The notes beneath the pieces are model-generated. The model saw only the letters and a program-made list of their open reading frames with translations, ran no database searches and had not been told where the DNA came from. From contig JABCYZ010000002.1 of NCBI GenBank assembly GCA_013289955.1, forward strand, positions 496,001 through 560,000: a stretch of 64,000 nucleotides of DNA. Reading direction: 5' to 3'. The stretch is from Acidobacteriota bacterium. GTDB lineage: Bacteria > Acidobacteriota > Terriglobia > Acidiferrales > UBA7541. Positions 1 through 9,188 of the stretch are shown piece by piece. A program made the translations under genes and the position numbers. The first letter of the stretch is position 1; every line of letters begins with the position of its first letter.

Positions 1-551
1 GTGGAAGGGATCAACAGATCCATCGTCGGAAGGTCGACCTTGCCCCCCAATGCCGGATCTACGACATGGGCGATGACTTGGACTTGCTTCATGCGGAGGT
101 AGGAGCCGGGGGCAGTGCCGCGCGCCGCCAGTTTCGGCGCAACATCGGCACCGTCGGACGACTTTGCGGCGGGAGTGGCCCCGGCGCTGGAGGCGCGGGG
201 CGAGTCGATGGGGGCGGCCGGAGCGGAGGATGCCGGGGTTTCGGAAGCGGGGGATGCACTCGAAGAACTGGGCAGAGAACCCTTGCTCGGGTTCGCAGTC
301 AGCCCCGCGGCTTGTTTGCACCGGTCAGACAGCGAGTCCTTGTGCTCCTTGAGGCAGGCCACGATTCGGCCCCCACCGGGTTGCACTCCCGCACACAGCT
401 TCTGTGCATCCTCGGCACAAGCGGCGCGAATCGCAGCAAGGGACTGCTGATCACCCGCCTGGACGGATTGCCCCGCTCCCACAGACGAAACGGAGAAAAC
501 AGTTAGCGACAGCAGCAGGCAAGACGCATCGGCGATTCGTCTTACTTTCAT
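1..551 (-). CDS. Exported Cys-rich-repeat protein, 3' end beyond window
   Basis: Reading frame open from an ATG at 551 down to the window edge (183 codons seen, no stop), so the C-terminus is missing. Residues 1-26 look like a Sec signal peptide (basic start, then a hydrophobic stretch). Residues about 41-81 form a GLG1-like Cys-rich repeat: Cys45, Cys53, Cys66 and Cys78 in the usual AC-x-D-x-x-x-LC ... C-L-x-x-H ... L-S-x-x-C pattern. A Ser/Ala/Pro-rich linker follows, then the beginning of another folded segment. A Shine-Dalgarno-like AGAGG lies just upstream of the ATG. The precise role is unknown; small periplasmic Cys-rich-repeat proteins of this sort are common but poorly characterised. 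Confidence 0.75.
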   Translation of the reverse strand, partial: MKVRRIADASCLLLSLTVFSVSSVGAGQSVQAGDQQSLAAIRAACAEDAQKLCAGVQPGGGRIVACLKEHKDSLSDRCKQAAGLTANPSKGSLPSSSSASPASETPASSAPAAPIDSPRASSAGATPAAKSSDGADVAPKLAARGTAPGSYLRMKQVQVIAHVVDPALGGKVDLPTMDLLIPS

Positions 552-796
552 TTCGACCTCTCTTGATGGAAGTGCTTGTGAAAATTGGGGGACGCAGGGC
601 TAAAAGCATAACATGACCAATTCAGTTGTTCAGAGTGAATTGATCGGCCACTCGGAAGTTGGCCCGCACGGCGTTCCGGGAGACGAAGTAAGGTATTGCG
701 GTTTGACTCACCGATGGGCGAGGTCGCAAAGCGGCCCCATCCAAAGCCGTTGCCAGACACTCGGAGCGATTATGTTGCGGCGCTCCGAGGGGCGGC

Positions 797-2788
797 CTAC
801 AGGGAAGTGTGTCCCTGTTTGAGGTTCCAGATGGCCGCGACGAGAGCGTCGACGTCTTCACAGGTGTTGTAGAGAGCGAGGGACGGGCGAACTGTGCTTT
901 CCACGCCGAACCGGCGAAGAATCGGCTGAGCGCAATGATGGCCGGCGCGTACAGCGATACCTTGACGATTGAGAGCGGCACCGACATCCTCGGTCCGGAA
1001 GCCATCGAGCACAAACGACAAGACCCCGGCCTTCTCCCGCGCGGTTCCAATCAGCCGAAGTCCAGGAATGCGCTGCAGTGCTTCCGTCGCGTACAACAGG
1101 AGATCGTGTTCGTAGCGCGAGATGTTCGGCATTCCGACGCGCTCGATGTAATCGATGGCTGCTCCGAGACCTACCGCATCCGCGATGTTCCCGGTGCCCG
1201 CTTCGAAGCGCCCGGGTGGCGGCTGATAGGTTGTTTTCTCAAAGGTGACATCCTGAATCATATTGCCGCCGCCGTGCCAGGGCTGGGTGTTTTCCAAAAT
1301 GCCGAGCTTACCGTAGACGGCTCCGATGCCAGTGGGGCCAAACATCTTGTGCCCGGAGAAGACATAAAAGTCGCAGTCAAAGAGCTGCACGTCGGTCCGC
1401 ATGTGCGAGACGGCTTGCGCGCCATCTAGAAGCACATTCGCTCCGTAGCGGTGCGCCATCTCGATCATTTCCTGCACGGGGGTTACCGTGCCCAGCGCAT
1501 TGGAAACCTGCGCAAACGACACCAGTCGCGTGCGCGGCCCTAAAAGCTTTTGATACTCGTCGAGAATTACCTGCCCGCTGTTGTCGACAGGCGCTATGCG
1601 CAGCCGCGCGCCTTTCTCCGCGCAAAGCATCTGCCAGGGGACGATATTGGCGTGATGTTCGAGCCAGGTGATGACGATTTCGTCGTCCTTCTGGATATTC
1701 TGCCGTCCCCAGCTCTGCGCCACCAGATTGATGGCCTCGGTGGTGCCCCGTACAAAGATAATCTCTTTCACCGTGCCCGCGTTGATGAAGCGTCGCACTT
1801 TTTCGCGCGCGTCCTCGTAAGCATCCGTGGCGCGCGCCGCGAGTTCGTGAGCGGCCCGGTGAATATTCGAATTCTCGTGGGCGTAAAAATCGCTGAGGCG
1901 GTCAATCACGCTTTGCGGTTTCTGCGTGGTAGCGGCGTTGTCCAGCCAGATCAGCGGCTTGCCGTGGACACGCTCCTGGAGAACAGGAAAGTCGCGCCGA
2001 ATCGCCTGCACGTCAAACGGTCCCGAAGAGATATTCAGCCCCGGCAGCACAGCGGAGGTGACACGCGGCGGTTCAGCAGCGGGCAAGGTACCGGGGGGAG
2101 CGAGATGCCGAACCTCATCGAGAAAAGCGTAAGAAGCGAGGTGGTCGAGCGCGCCGAGATGAGGCGCTCCGACGGAAAGCTGGGGTGCGCCAGGGTGCGT
2201 GGATGCACTTGGAATTTCGGGCGCCGTGATGGAAGAAAAGCTGTTCGCGAAAGGACGTAACCGAGTCTCGCCCGGAATCTTCACCACCGGCACAGCCGGT
2301 GCTACGGACAGAGGAGAGGCAAGGGGATAGGAAAACAGCGGTCTTATTTCGTCGAGAAACGAAAACGAAGGCAGCGTCGAAAAATTCACAGCGCCAATCC
2401 CGCCCGGAATTCCGGGCAAGGCGGCAGACGAAAGCTCCGCTCCAGGCAAGGGCAATCCGCTTTGTGCAAGCGAGGCGGGCAGGGCGCGCAGCTCGGCTTC
2501 AGAAGGAATGGCATGCCCCGGCAGAGACGATACCGTCGCCCCATTTCCGAGGGTTGCGGCCGCTTCCGCCGCACCCGGAAGCGCCGTGCTCATCGCAGGC
2601 AGGGCAGCGGCGGTCTGGTCCGCCAGAGGGGATTCCGGGATCGATTTAAAAAAATCATTCGCCATGCGCGCTAAAACCCCGGGATCGAGAACGCCTGCCG
2701 GAACGGTCGAGTTTTCCCGAGGTAGAACCGTTTCGAATGCTTCACCGGGAAGCTGGGGGGCGCGTTTCCCTGGATCACTTGTACTCAT
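797..2788 (-). CDS. sufS: SufS-like cysteine desulfurase, encapsulin cargo
   Basis: PLP-dependent enzyme releasing sulfur from L-cysteine as persulfide. Residues ~258-660 form the class V aminotransferase/SufS domain: the PLP lysine is K481 in SGHKMFGPTG and the catalytic cysteine is C619 in RAGHHCAQP. About 255 residues precede it, rich in Ala, Pro, Ser and Gly with many LPG steps and no predicted fold; E. coli SufS lacks this. That extension fits the cargo-loading domain of Family 2A encapsulin cysteine desulfurases; it holds a DPGVLARMANDFF segment (35-47) and two similar FLDE(I/V)RxL segments (144-151 and 222-229). The start ATG at 2788 gives a 14-base overlap with the shell gene; a start 42 bases further upstream is open but would overlap more. 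663 aa. The function of cargo follows from family knowledge. Confidence 0.93.
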   Translation of the reverse strand: MSTSDPGKRAPQLPGEAFETVLPRENSTVPAGVLDPGVLARMANDFFKSIPESPLADQTAAALPAMSTALPGAAEAAATLGNGATVSSLPGHAIPSEAELRALPASLAQSGLPLPGAELSSAALPGIPGGIGAVNFSTLPSFSFLDEIRPLFSYPLASPLSVAPAVPVVKIPGETRLRPFANSFSSITAPEIPSASTHPGAPQLSVGAPHLGALDHLASYAFLDEVRHLAPPGTLPAAEPPRVTSAVLPGLNISSGPFDVQAIRRDFPVLQERVHGKPLIWLDNAATTQKPQSVIDRLSDFYAHENSNIHRAAHELAARATDAYEDAREKVRRFINAGTVKEIIFVRGTTEAINLVAQSWGRQNIQKDDEIVITWLEHHANIVPWQMLCAEKGARLRIAPVDNSGQVILDEYQKLLGPRTRLVSFAQVSNALGTVTPVQEMIEMAHRYGANVLLDGAQAVSHMRTDVQLFDCDFYVFSGHKMFGPTGIGAVYGKLGILENTQPWHGGGNMIQDVTFEKTTYQPPPGRFEAGTGNIADAVGLGAAIDYIERVGMPNISRYEHDLLLYATEALQRIPGLRLIGTAREKAGVLSFVLDGFRTEDVGAALNRQGIAVRAGHHCAQPILRRFGVESTVRPSLALYNTCEDVDALVAAIWNLKQGHTSL

Positions 2789-3713
2789 GATAGTGTCCGA
2801 CTTCGACGTCTTCGAGCGCGGCAATGGCATCGTCCACCAAAATGGCCGCGGAGCAATACAGGGAAATCAAATAAGACGCGATGGCCTTGTTGTTAATGCC
2901 CATAAAGCGCACGGAAAGCCCGGGCGTCTGCTCGCCCGGGAGCCCCGGCTGGAACAGCCCGATCACGCCCTGTTTTTTTTCGCCGACCCGCAACAAAAGA
3001 ATGTTCGTCTTTCCGCCCGGCCCCTTCGCTTTCTTGTTTCCATCTATGTAGAGCTTATCGGTGGGTATCAGCGGAACGCCTCGCCAGGTCAAGAATGGCG
3101 TGCCAAACAGCGTCACCGTCGGCGGTGGCACGCCGCGTCGCGTGCATTCGCGCCCGAACGCGGCGATCGCCCGTGGATTCGCCAGAAAAAACGAAGGCTC
3201 CTTCCACACTTTCGTCAGCAGTTCGTCCAAATCGTCAGGAGTCGGCGCACCCTTGCGCGTCGAAACGCGCTGGCTTGCCGGAACATTCTTCAAGAGTCCG
3301 TAATCTGGATTATTGACGAGCTCGCCTTCCTGGCTCTCCTTCACATTTTCAATCGTCAGCCGCAGCTGCTCGCGGACCTGATCATAAGGATTGCTGTACA
3401 GATCGGAAACCCGCGTGTGCACGTCCAGCACCGCGGAAATCCCGCACAAGGTGTACTCACGCGGCTTCTCTTCGTAGTCGACATAGGTCTCGGGTAGCGC
3501 TTTTTCGTCCTTCTGCCCGCAAACCACGTCGACGGACTTGTCGTCCGCCACGCGATTGACACGCAGCGTCCCCGCCTCAAGCGGCTTCCAATCCAAAAAT
3601 CGCACCAGCCACCGCGGCGTAATCGCTCCATATTGCGGAGGCGTCTTCGTTACATTGGCAAGTTGAAATGCCGCGCGATCGCCCAGCGCGTGTTGAGTCG
3701 GTGTGTCGGGCAC
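2775..3713 (-). CDS. srpI: Family 2A encapsulin shell protein (SrpI-type)
   Basis: 312-residue HK97-fold shell protein that self-assembles into a protein nanocompartment. It resembles SrpI of Synechococcus elongatus along its full length, with characteristic blocks such as ITPRWLVRFLDW (~31-42), YVDYEEKPREYTLCGIS (~77-93), NNPDYGLL, RKGAPTPDDLD, FGRECTRRGVPP and SVRFMGINNKAIASYLISLYCS near the C-terminus. No cyclic-nucleotide-binding insertion is present, which separates 2A from 2B shells. GTG start at 3713 with an AAGGAG about ten bases upstream. It is the promoter-proximal gene of a two-gene operon with the cysteine desulfurase, whose ATG lies inside this gene's 3' end. In the family the complex is linked to sulfur metabolism and sulfur storage. 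Confidence 0.95.
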   Translation of the reverse strand: MPDTPTQHALGDRAAFQLANVTKTPPQYGAITPRWLVRFLDWKPLEAGTLRVNRVADDKSVDVVCGQKDEKALPETYVDYEEKPREYTLCGISAVLDVHTRVSDLYSNPYDQVREQLRLTIENVKESQEGELVNNPDYGLLKNVPASQRVSTRKGAPTPDDLDELLTKVWKEPSFFLANPRAIAAFGRECTRRGVPPPTVTLFGTPFLTWRGVPLIPTDKLYIDGNKKAKGPGGKTNILLLRVGEKKQGVIGLFQPGLPGEQTPGLSVRFMGINNKAIASYLISLYCSAAILVDDAIAALEDVEVGHYHEYK

Positions 3714-3983
3714 GGAATCGTCTCCTTGGCGAAGGCAAGTCCCAAACTATTTGGATCGGCCTGCTCGCGAACAAGAATGGATCGGGATGCTTTCGCCCCG
3801 ACCGGAAGTCCACTGGATTGTAACCGCGACCGCCGAGGACTGAAAGTGCGAAGATGGTCTTGCCCGCCGATCGACTCAGCGGCAGAATCGATGGCGCCTC
3901 CGTTTAACGACGTCCGTCTCAAAAAGGTTTATCATGAAAAAATGCGGACAAGATTTTCACGCAGTATAAAGGTTTAGACTGAG

Positions 3984-6284
3984 ATGCTCGAACTTCCGGT
4001 TGATTTGCCTGGGGAGTTGGTTTCAAGACCGGGCGATGGCCACAGCTTGCTTCGTGCTGCCCTGCTTTTGTTCGGACTTATTACTTGCCTCTCCTTCGAG
4101 GGGTGCCAGAAGGAAGAAACCAAGCCGGCGCCCGCTGTCGCCAAGTCCGCGGTGGTAGTGAAGATTTCGAAGGAAAGCATCACGGCGAGCACGGCTTCCG
4201 CACAGTTTCGGCTGAGTCCTTCCGGAGCTTTGACGGCCACGCTTGTGGGGGCGGAAGGAGCAACCTCGCTGGAGGGCCAATCTCCTGATCTCCCCCAGGT
4301 TGTCTCGTCAGGAAGGAAGGAGCATTCCGGAGTGCTCCTCAACCTCGTCCAGGCGCAAGTGCGTGATACCTCCGGAAAACTCGGCGCGCTGGGAAAGCAT
4401 ATCGAGATAGCCGGAGCAATACCGGAAACAACGCTGACGGAAACGCTCGACCTCGAGATTTACGACGATTTTCCAAATCTGGCACTTCTTTCCGTTAGCG
4501 TTCGCAACAATGGACAGTCCGATGTTCCGCTGGATTGGGTCGGGTTGCAACGCCATCAGTTTGCTGCTCCGCTCGATCCCAAGTCTCCCTCGCATCCACT
4601 GTGGACTTTTGAAGGGGCCAGCGTGAAGTGGGGCAAGGATGAAACTTTCCTGGTGCCCGCGAAGTTTTCCGAGGAAAATCCGTTCGGCGCGCCTGTGCCA
4701 ACGAAAGATGACCTTGGCTACGTCGGCGGAGGCATCCCCGTCGTCGCGTTCTGGAGCAGAACGGTCGGCGAGGCCATCGGTCACGTGGAGACACTTCCGC
4801 TTACCTTGTCTATCCCCGTACACGCTCGGGAGGCAGGAAAGGTAGAGGCCGAAGTGCGCGTCCCCGCCGAGACGGTCCTCAGACCAGGAGAGGTTTTTTC
4901 CACGCCGCGAACCTTCCTTGCCGTATACCAGGGCGACTTTTACGAGCCGCTGAGCCTCTGGTCAAAAGTACTCGCCAAGGAGGGACTGGAAAGGCCGCGC
5001 AACAATAATGAGAACTACGCCGTGAGCTGGTGTGGGTGGGGCTATGAATTCGGTGTGACCCCGAAAAAGATGCTCGACACCATTCCCAAACTGAAGGAAT
5101 TGGGCATCCACTGGGCCACGCTCGATGATGGATGGTTTAACAACTACGGCGATTGGCAACCCAACGCGTCCGCGTTTGCCGGGGATGCGATTCGCGACAT
5201 GGTCAAAGAGTTTCACAATCAGGGATTAAAGATGCAGCTCTGGTGGTTGCCTCTGGGAGTAGAGGACGGGCATTACGGCTATGGCGGCCGAAAATATGTC
5301 GTCTCCGACGTAGTCAAGCAACATCCCGATTGGTTAATTCTCAACAAAAATGGAAAACCCGCTCGCATGGCACGCAATCTGGCAACACTGTGCCCCGCGG
5401 TGCCGGCAGTTCGGGAGTATTACAAAGGCCTGACGGAACGTTTCATTCGCGAATGGGGATTCGACGGCCACAAACTCGACAACATTTGGTCGACTCCATT
5501 GTGTTACAACCCCAAGCACCATCACAAGTCACCGTACGACTCGGTTTATGCCATGGCGGACGTCTACAAAATCATTTTCGAGACAACCCGGGCATTAAAA
5601 CCGGATAGCGTGACGCAAAGTTGCCCTTGCGGCACGCCGCCTAATCTGGCGTGGCTTCGGTACATGGATCAGGCCGTGACGGCGGACCCGGTGGGGTCGG
5701 TGCAGGTACGACGCCGCGTAAAGATGTACAAGGCGTTGCTTGGGCCCGAAGCGGCTGTTTACGGCGATCATGTGGAACTCACTCGGGTGACCAACGCCTC
5801 CGGTGACAACGAACAGGATCTCGGGGAGGATTTCGCCTCGACCTTGGGGACCGGCGGAGTGCTGGGAACTAAGTTTACCTGGCCGGACTACGGCGCGAAG
5901 TTCAAAACGGTATATCTGAATCAGGACAAGGAAGCTCATTGGAAGGAATGGATCAGCCTGTACAACGAAAAAATGCTGTCCAGGGGCACTTTTATGAATT
6001 TGTATGTCTATGGATTTGATATTCCCGAAGCCTATGCCATCGAAAAGGACCGTCACTTCTACTATGGCTTCTACAGTCCTGAAAACGGGAAGGACCAGAA
6101 AGACGATTCTCGAAATCCGGGAGCATGGAAGGGAGAAGTGGAACTGAGAGGCTTGCCTGCGGAAACATTTCGAGTAACCGACTACGTGCATCACAAGGAT
6201 CTTGGAACGGTGACGGGCCCTGTCGGCAGGCTGAATGTGGATTTCACGGGCAGTTTGTTGCTGGAGGCCGCGCCGGCGCCCTGA
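3984..6284 (+). CDS. GH36-like alpha-galactosidase lipoprotein
   Basis: 766 aa. The N-terminus has a hydrophobic segment (~22-36) ending before Cys41, so a lipoprotein is likely although the lipobox (FEGC) is imperfect. Residues ~55-330 are the beta-sandwich expected before the barrel in GH36. The barrel includes WATLDDGW (378-384), GLKMQLWWLP, and FDGHKLDNIW (493-502), where Asp499 sits at the position of the GH36 nucleophile in the K-x-D motif. C-terminal beta-domain follows. It probably removes alpha-linked galactose outside the cytoplasm; the adjacent tagatose-type genes on the other strand fit that. Exact substrate is unknown. Convergent with the PfkB kinase, only 11 bases between the stops. 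Confidence 0.8.
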   Translation: MLELPVDLPGELVSRPGDGHSLLRAALLLFGLITCLSFEGCQKEETKPAPAVAKSAVVVKISKESITASTASAQFRLSPSGALTATLVGAEGATSLEGQSPDLPQVVSSGRKEHSGVLLNLVQAQVRDTSGKLGALGKHIEIAGAIPETTLTETLDLEIYDDFPNLALLSVSVRNNGQSDVPLDWVGLQRHQFAAPLDPKSPSHPLWTFEGASVKWGKDETFLVPAKFSEENPFGAPVPTKDDLGYVGGGIPVVAFWSRTVGEAIGHVETLPLTLSIPVHAREAGKVEAEVRVPAETVLRPGEVFSTPRTFLAVYQGDFYEPLSLWSKVLAKEGLERPRNNNENYAVSWCGWGYEFGVTPKKMLDTIPKLKELGIHWATLDDGWFNNYGDWQPNASAFAGDAIRDMVKEFHNQGLKMQLWWLPLGVEDGHYGYGGRKYVVSDVVKQHPDWLILNKNGKPARMARNLATLCPAVPAVREYYKGLTERFIREWGFDGHKLDNIWSTPLCYNPKHHHKSPYDSVYAMADVYKIIFETTRALKPDSVTQSCPCGTPPNLAWLRYMDQAVTADPVGSVQVRRRVKMYKALLGPEAAVYGDHVELTRVTNASGDNEQDLGEDFASTLGTGGVLGTKFTWPDYGAKFKTVYLNQDKEAHWKEWISLYNEKMLSRGTFMNLYVYGFDIPEAYAIEKDRHFYYGFYSPENGKDQKDDSRNPGAWKGEVELRGLPAETFRVTDYVHHKDLGTVTGPVGRLNVDFTGSLLLEAAPAP

Positions 6285-6295
6285 GAATACTGATT

Positions 6296-7270
6296 CTAGG
6301 CCACTGGTTTGGAGGGCGTCGCACTCGATTGGCCGGAGCGCGCGGCATGCTTGCGCAAGAATGCTTCCCGATGGGCGGCATCCCGAAACGCTTCCGTACC
6401 CCCTGCGCGCGTGACCGAGAGCGCCCCGGCGCAGTTCGCGAATTTCAGACAGTCTTCAATCTTCGCCCCGCGGATGAATTGGTGGACGAAGCCCGCGTCA
6501 AATGTATCGCCCGCGCCCACGGGGTCCACGACATCCACTACCGGTGGAAACGCCATGTACTTTTCTTTTCCGACCCGGGCCGTTGCGCCTTGCGATCCAC
6601 GTTTGATGACCAGGATGCGTACTTTTTTCGAAAGCGACTCGGCCGCCTGCTCGACGTCTGTCGTCTGCGCCAGCTTGCATAGTTCCCTCTCATTGGGCAG
6701 AAGAATGTCCACGTATCGAAGCAAAAGCTGAATGTCGCCGCTCCAGCGGTCTTCCGGATCGTCGTTAGTGTCCAGTGAGATGGTCAGACCCGCTTCCTTG
6801 GCCTTGCGAAAGATATCGATGAGTTGCGGCCTGATGCCTTTTTGCAGGAAATAAGAAGACAAGTGAAGATGCTTTGCATTGAAGACAAAAGACTGGTCCA
6901 AATCGCGATTGGTCATTTCGTACATTGCGCCAGGATAGGTCAGGATAAAGCGATCCTTGCGCTGGGGCAGGATGATGGTGAGGCCCGTCGTCTTCCCCCG
7001 CAATTTCTTTACATGAGAAACGTCCACGCCGCTGGCGGAAAGGCGTTGCACGCAAATATCGCCGAACGGATCGTCTCCGATACACGAGCTGAAACTTACG
7101 CGATTCCCCAGGTAGGAAAGATTGTGCGCGAAGATCGCGGAGGAACTGCCAAGGGTGATGCTTAGGTCCGTGGCCAGATGCTCGCGCTCGAGAACCAGCG
7201 TCTGCGGCAGTCCGTACAAAATCAGATCGAGATTTAGTTCACCGATTACACTAACGTCGAAAGCGGCCAA
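6296..7270 (-). CDS. PfkB-family carbohydrate kinase
   Basis: 324-residue ribokinase/PfkB-fold sugar kinase. The N-terminal strand FDVSVIGELNLDL, the substrate lid region with GSSSAIFAHNLSYLG, and the C-terminal signature DPVGAGDTFDAGF with its catalytic Asp are all visible. It starts at a TTG (7270) with GAGGAG about eight bases upstream; no ATG is available near. Last gene of the minus-strand sugar operon, 20 bases after the SIS gene. It likely phosphorylates a ketose or a sugar acid released by the neighbouring isomerase; the substrate cannot be read from sequence. Confidence 0.85.
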   Translation of the reverse strand: MAAFDVSVIGELNLDLILYGLPQTLVLEREHLATDLSITLGSSSAIFAHNLSYLGNRVSFSSCIGDDPFGDICVQRLSASGVDVSHVKKLRGKTTGLTIILPQRKDRFILTYPGAMYEMTNRDLDQSFVFNAKHLHLSSYFLQKGIRPQLIDIFRKAKEAGLTISLDTNDDPEDRWSGDIQLLLRYVDILLPNERELCKLAQTTDVEQAAESLSKKVRILVIKRGSQGATARVGKEKYMAFPPVVDVVDPVGAGDTFDAGFVHQFIRGAKIEDCLKFANCAGALSVTRAGGTEAFRDAAHREAFLRKHAARSGQSSATPSKPVA

Positions 7271-7290
7271 GCGATTGTCTCCTCGAAAAG

Positions 7291-8367
7291 CTAGTCAAGC
7301 ATCACAACGCGGGTAAGGTTTCTGGGCAGGTCGGGATTGAGTCCTTTGGCCACGCCTGTGAAAAAGCCCATCAACTGGCTGGGCACGATGTGCGGCGCGA
7401 GCAACGCTAATTCATCGCAAGGCAAATTCAGTTCCAGAACGAGGTCGGACGCCCTGCGCGTGCTCTCATTCGCGTTGTTGCAGATGGCAATCGTAACCCC
7501 GCCCAAATCCTTCATTTCTTCGAGGACTTCCACCTCGGACGCTTGGCCCGTTTGACTCATGAAAAATGTCAGGGCAGTCCGGGGAGTTACGATCGCTTTC
7601 GGACCGTGACGGAATTCGAGGGTATGAAAGGACTGACTGTAAGAGCAGGACATCTCCATCACTTTGAGGGCCGCTTCGCGGGCAATGCCGTGAAAGGGAC
7701 CCTGGCCAAGAAAAATGTAGTCTTCAAACGAAAGCCGGGCCGTAAAGTTTTCCACGCGATCCGCCAGGGAGTGTATCCGCGTGGCGAATTGGGTGGCCAT
7801 AGTTTCCAATGAGTTGCAGAACTCCGTGTTGCCTGCGTGACGGGCGGCGAGCCACTGCAAACTGATTAGCATGGACGTAAACGATCGAGTCATTACGGTG
7901 CTTTTCTCATCCGCGGCCCTCAACACCAGCGTGGAATCACACTCGACTTCAAGCTCGCTTTTCTCCGTGCAGGTGATTCCCGAAGTGGGTATACCCATTT
8001 CTTTCCGAAGCACGTGAGCGGCTCGAACAGCCTCCGAGGTGCGGCCGGAACGAGAGATCACTACTGCTTGCAGGTCGCCGGCGTACGCGCGCGCCAAGGC
8101 GGGATAGAGCAAAATCTCGGATGCCGGAACAGCCCATGCCGGTTCACCGGTCAGCAATGTCCACGAAGTTGCCGCGGCGTCCGCAAGATAGAAGCTGGTG
8201 CCGCATCCGGCAAACAACCAGGACGCCTTTCGGGTGTTGACTCCCAGCGTGTTTTCACCGGACTCGTTCTGTTTCAGTTCCTGCAAAACGGATTGCCAGA
8301 CGTCACTCTGAGACAGAATCTCTTTGTAAGTTTCTGACTTCCCGTATTCCGTTGGTTTGATCACCAT
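7291..8367 (-). CDS. AgaS-like SIS-domain sugar isomerase/deaminase
   Basis: 358 aa with two SIS (sugar isomerase) domains in the order typical of AgaS and the GlmS C-terminal half. The first holds AGCGTSFYLADAAA and VISRSGRTSEAV; the second holds FLGQGPFHGIAREAALKVMEMS and the conserved EFRHGPKAIV block. No glutaminase domain is present, so it is not GlmS. AgaS proteins convert galactosamine-6-phosphate to tagatose-6-phosphate; with a LacC-like kinase and LacD-like aldolase in the same operon, that reaction is the best guess. ATG start at 8367. Ketose/aldose isomerase with another amino sugar phosphate is the alternative. Confidence 0.82.
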   Translation of the reverse strand: MVIKPTEYGKSETYKEILSQSDVWQSVLQELKQNESGENTLGVNTRKASWLFAGCGTSFYLADAAATSWTLLTGEPAWAVPASEILLYPALARAYAGDLQAVVISRSGRTSEAVRAAHVLRKEMGIPTSGITCTEKSELEVECDSTLVLRAADEKSTVMTRSFTSMLISLQWLAARHAGNTEFCNSLETMATQFATRIHSLADRVENFTARLSFEDYIFLGQGPFHGIAREAALKVMEMSCSYSQSFHTLEFRHGPKAIVTPRTALTFFMSQTGQASEVEVLEEMKDLGGVTIAICNNANESTRRASDLVLELNLPCDELALLAPHIVPSQLMGFFTGVAKGLNPDLPRNLTRVVMLD

Positions 8368-8396
8368 AGATATTTTTCCAATGTTGAATTTCGACG

Positions 8397-9170
8397 CTAA
8401 ACCAGGGTCACCTCGATGTCTGCTTCGCGTAGTGCCTTGAGATCATGCTTTGAGATGTTCTTGTCGGTAATCGCTTCGTGCACAGAACCGGCGGGCATAA
8501 TGAGCGACAAGCTCCGGCGACCAAATTTGCTGGAATCGCAGACGACGACCGTGCGCCGCGCTGCTTCCGCCATCGCTCGATTTACGCGCGCCTCGAGAAT
8601 GTTTGGCGTAGTCAGGCCATAGCGCACGTCAAACCCATCTACTCCGAGGAACAACAGATCCGCGCTCAGCTTTCGGAGCGAGTCTTCGGCCAGCGGGCCG
8701 ACCAGTGAGTACGAATTCTGGCGCAAGACGCCTCCGGTAAGAATGACTTCAACCGGAGAATCGGCAAGCTCCGCGGCAATATTTGTGGCGTTGGTAATAA
8801 TCGTCAGATTCTTGATATTCCGGCAGGCTCGCGCAATCGCTGTCGTGGTCGTGCCGGAATCCAGAATGATCACCTGCCCCGGGCGTATTTTGCGGGCAGC
8901 AGCCGCGGCAATCCGAATTTTCTCCTGCCGGTGCCGGCGCTCTTTTTCCCGCAGCGGGCTGTCCTTTAGAGCGCCGGTCTCCTTGGGTAGAGCGCCGCCG
9001 TGGGTTCTCTCCAGTTGGCCGTCATGGTGCAGGGATTCCAAGTCCTTGCGAATGGTAATCTGTGACGTGCTGAAGTGTTTCGAGAGATCCCGCACCAAGA
9101 CGCGACCGTTCGTCCGCAACAGCTCCAGGATTTCGCGACGTCGCTCCTCACTCAGCATGTGACGGTGCAT
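8397..9170 (-). CDS. DeoR-family transcriptional regulator
   Basis: 257 aa. Winged helix-turn-helix at residues ~6-60 (RRREILELLRTNGRV, then SQITIRKDLESL and the DGQLERTHGGA wing), followed by a DeoR effector-binding domain with the sugar-phosphate-binding DSGTTTTAIA motif and ILTGGVLR. Such repressors usually respond to a phosphosugar of the pathway they control, so it probably regulates this operon. ATG at 9170 is preferred because AAAGG sits just upstream; a TTG six codons earlier is also open. Lies between the kinase and the SIS gene, within the operon. Confidence 0.88.
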   Translation of the reverse strand: MHRHMLSEERRREILELLRTNGRVLVRDLSKHFSTSQITIRKDLESLHHDGQLERTHGGALPKETGALKDSPLREKERRHRQEKIRIAAAAARKIRPGQVIILDSGTTTTAIARACRNIKNLTIITNATNIAAELADSPVEVILTGGVLRQNSYSLVGPLAEDSLRKLSADLLFLGVDGFDVRYGLTTPNILEARVNRAMAEAARRTVVVCDSSKFGRRSLSLIMPAGSVHEAITDKNISKHDLKALREADIEVTLV

Positions 9171-9188
9171 CCAGCCTTTCTTTGTCAA

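Noticed and set aside
2789..2830. Earlier in-frame ATG for the cysteine desulfurase
   Set aside because: Would add fourteen residues inside the shell gene; the ATG at 2788 gives the normal small overlap.
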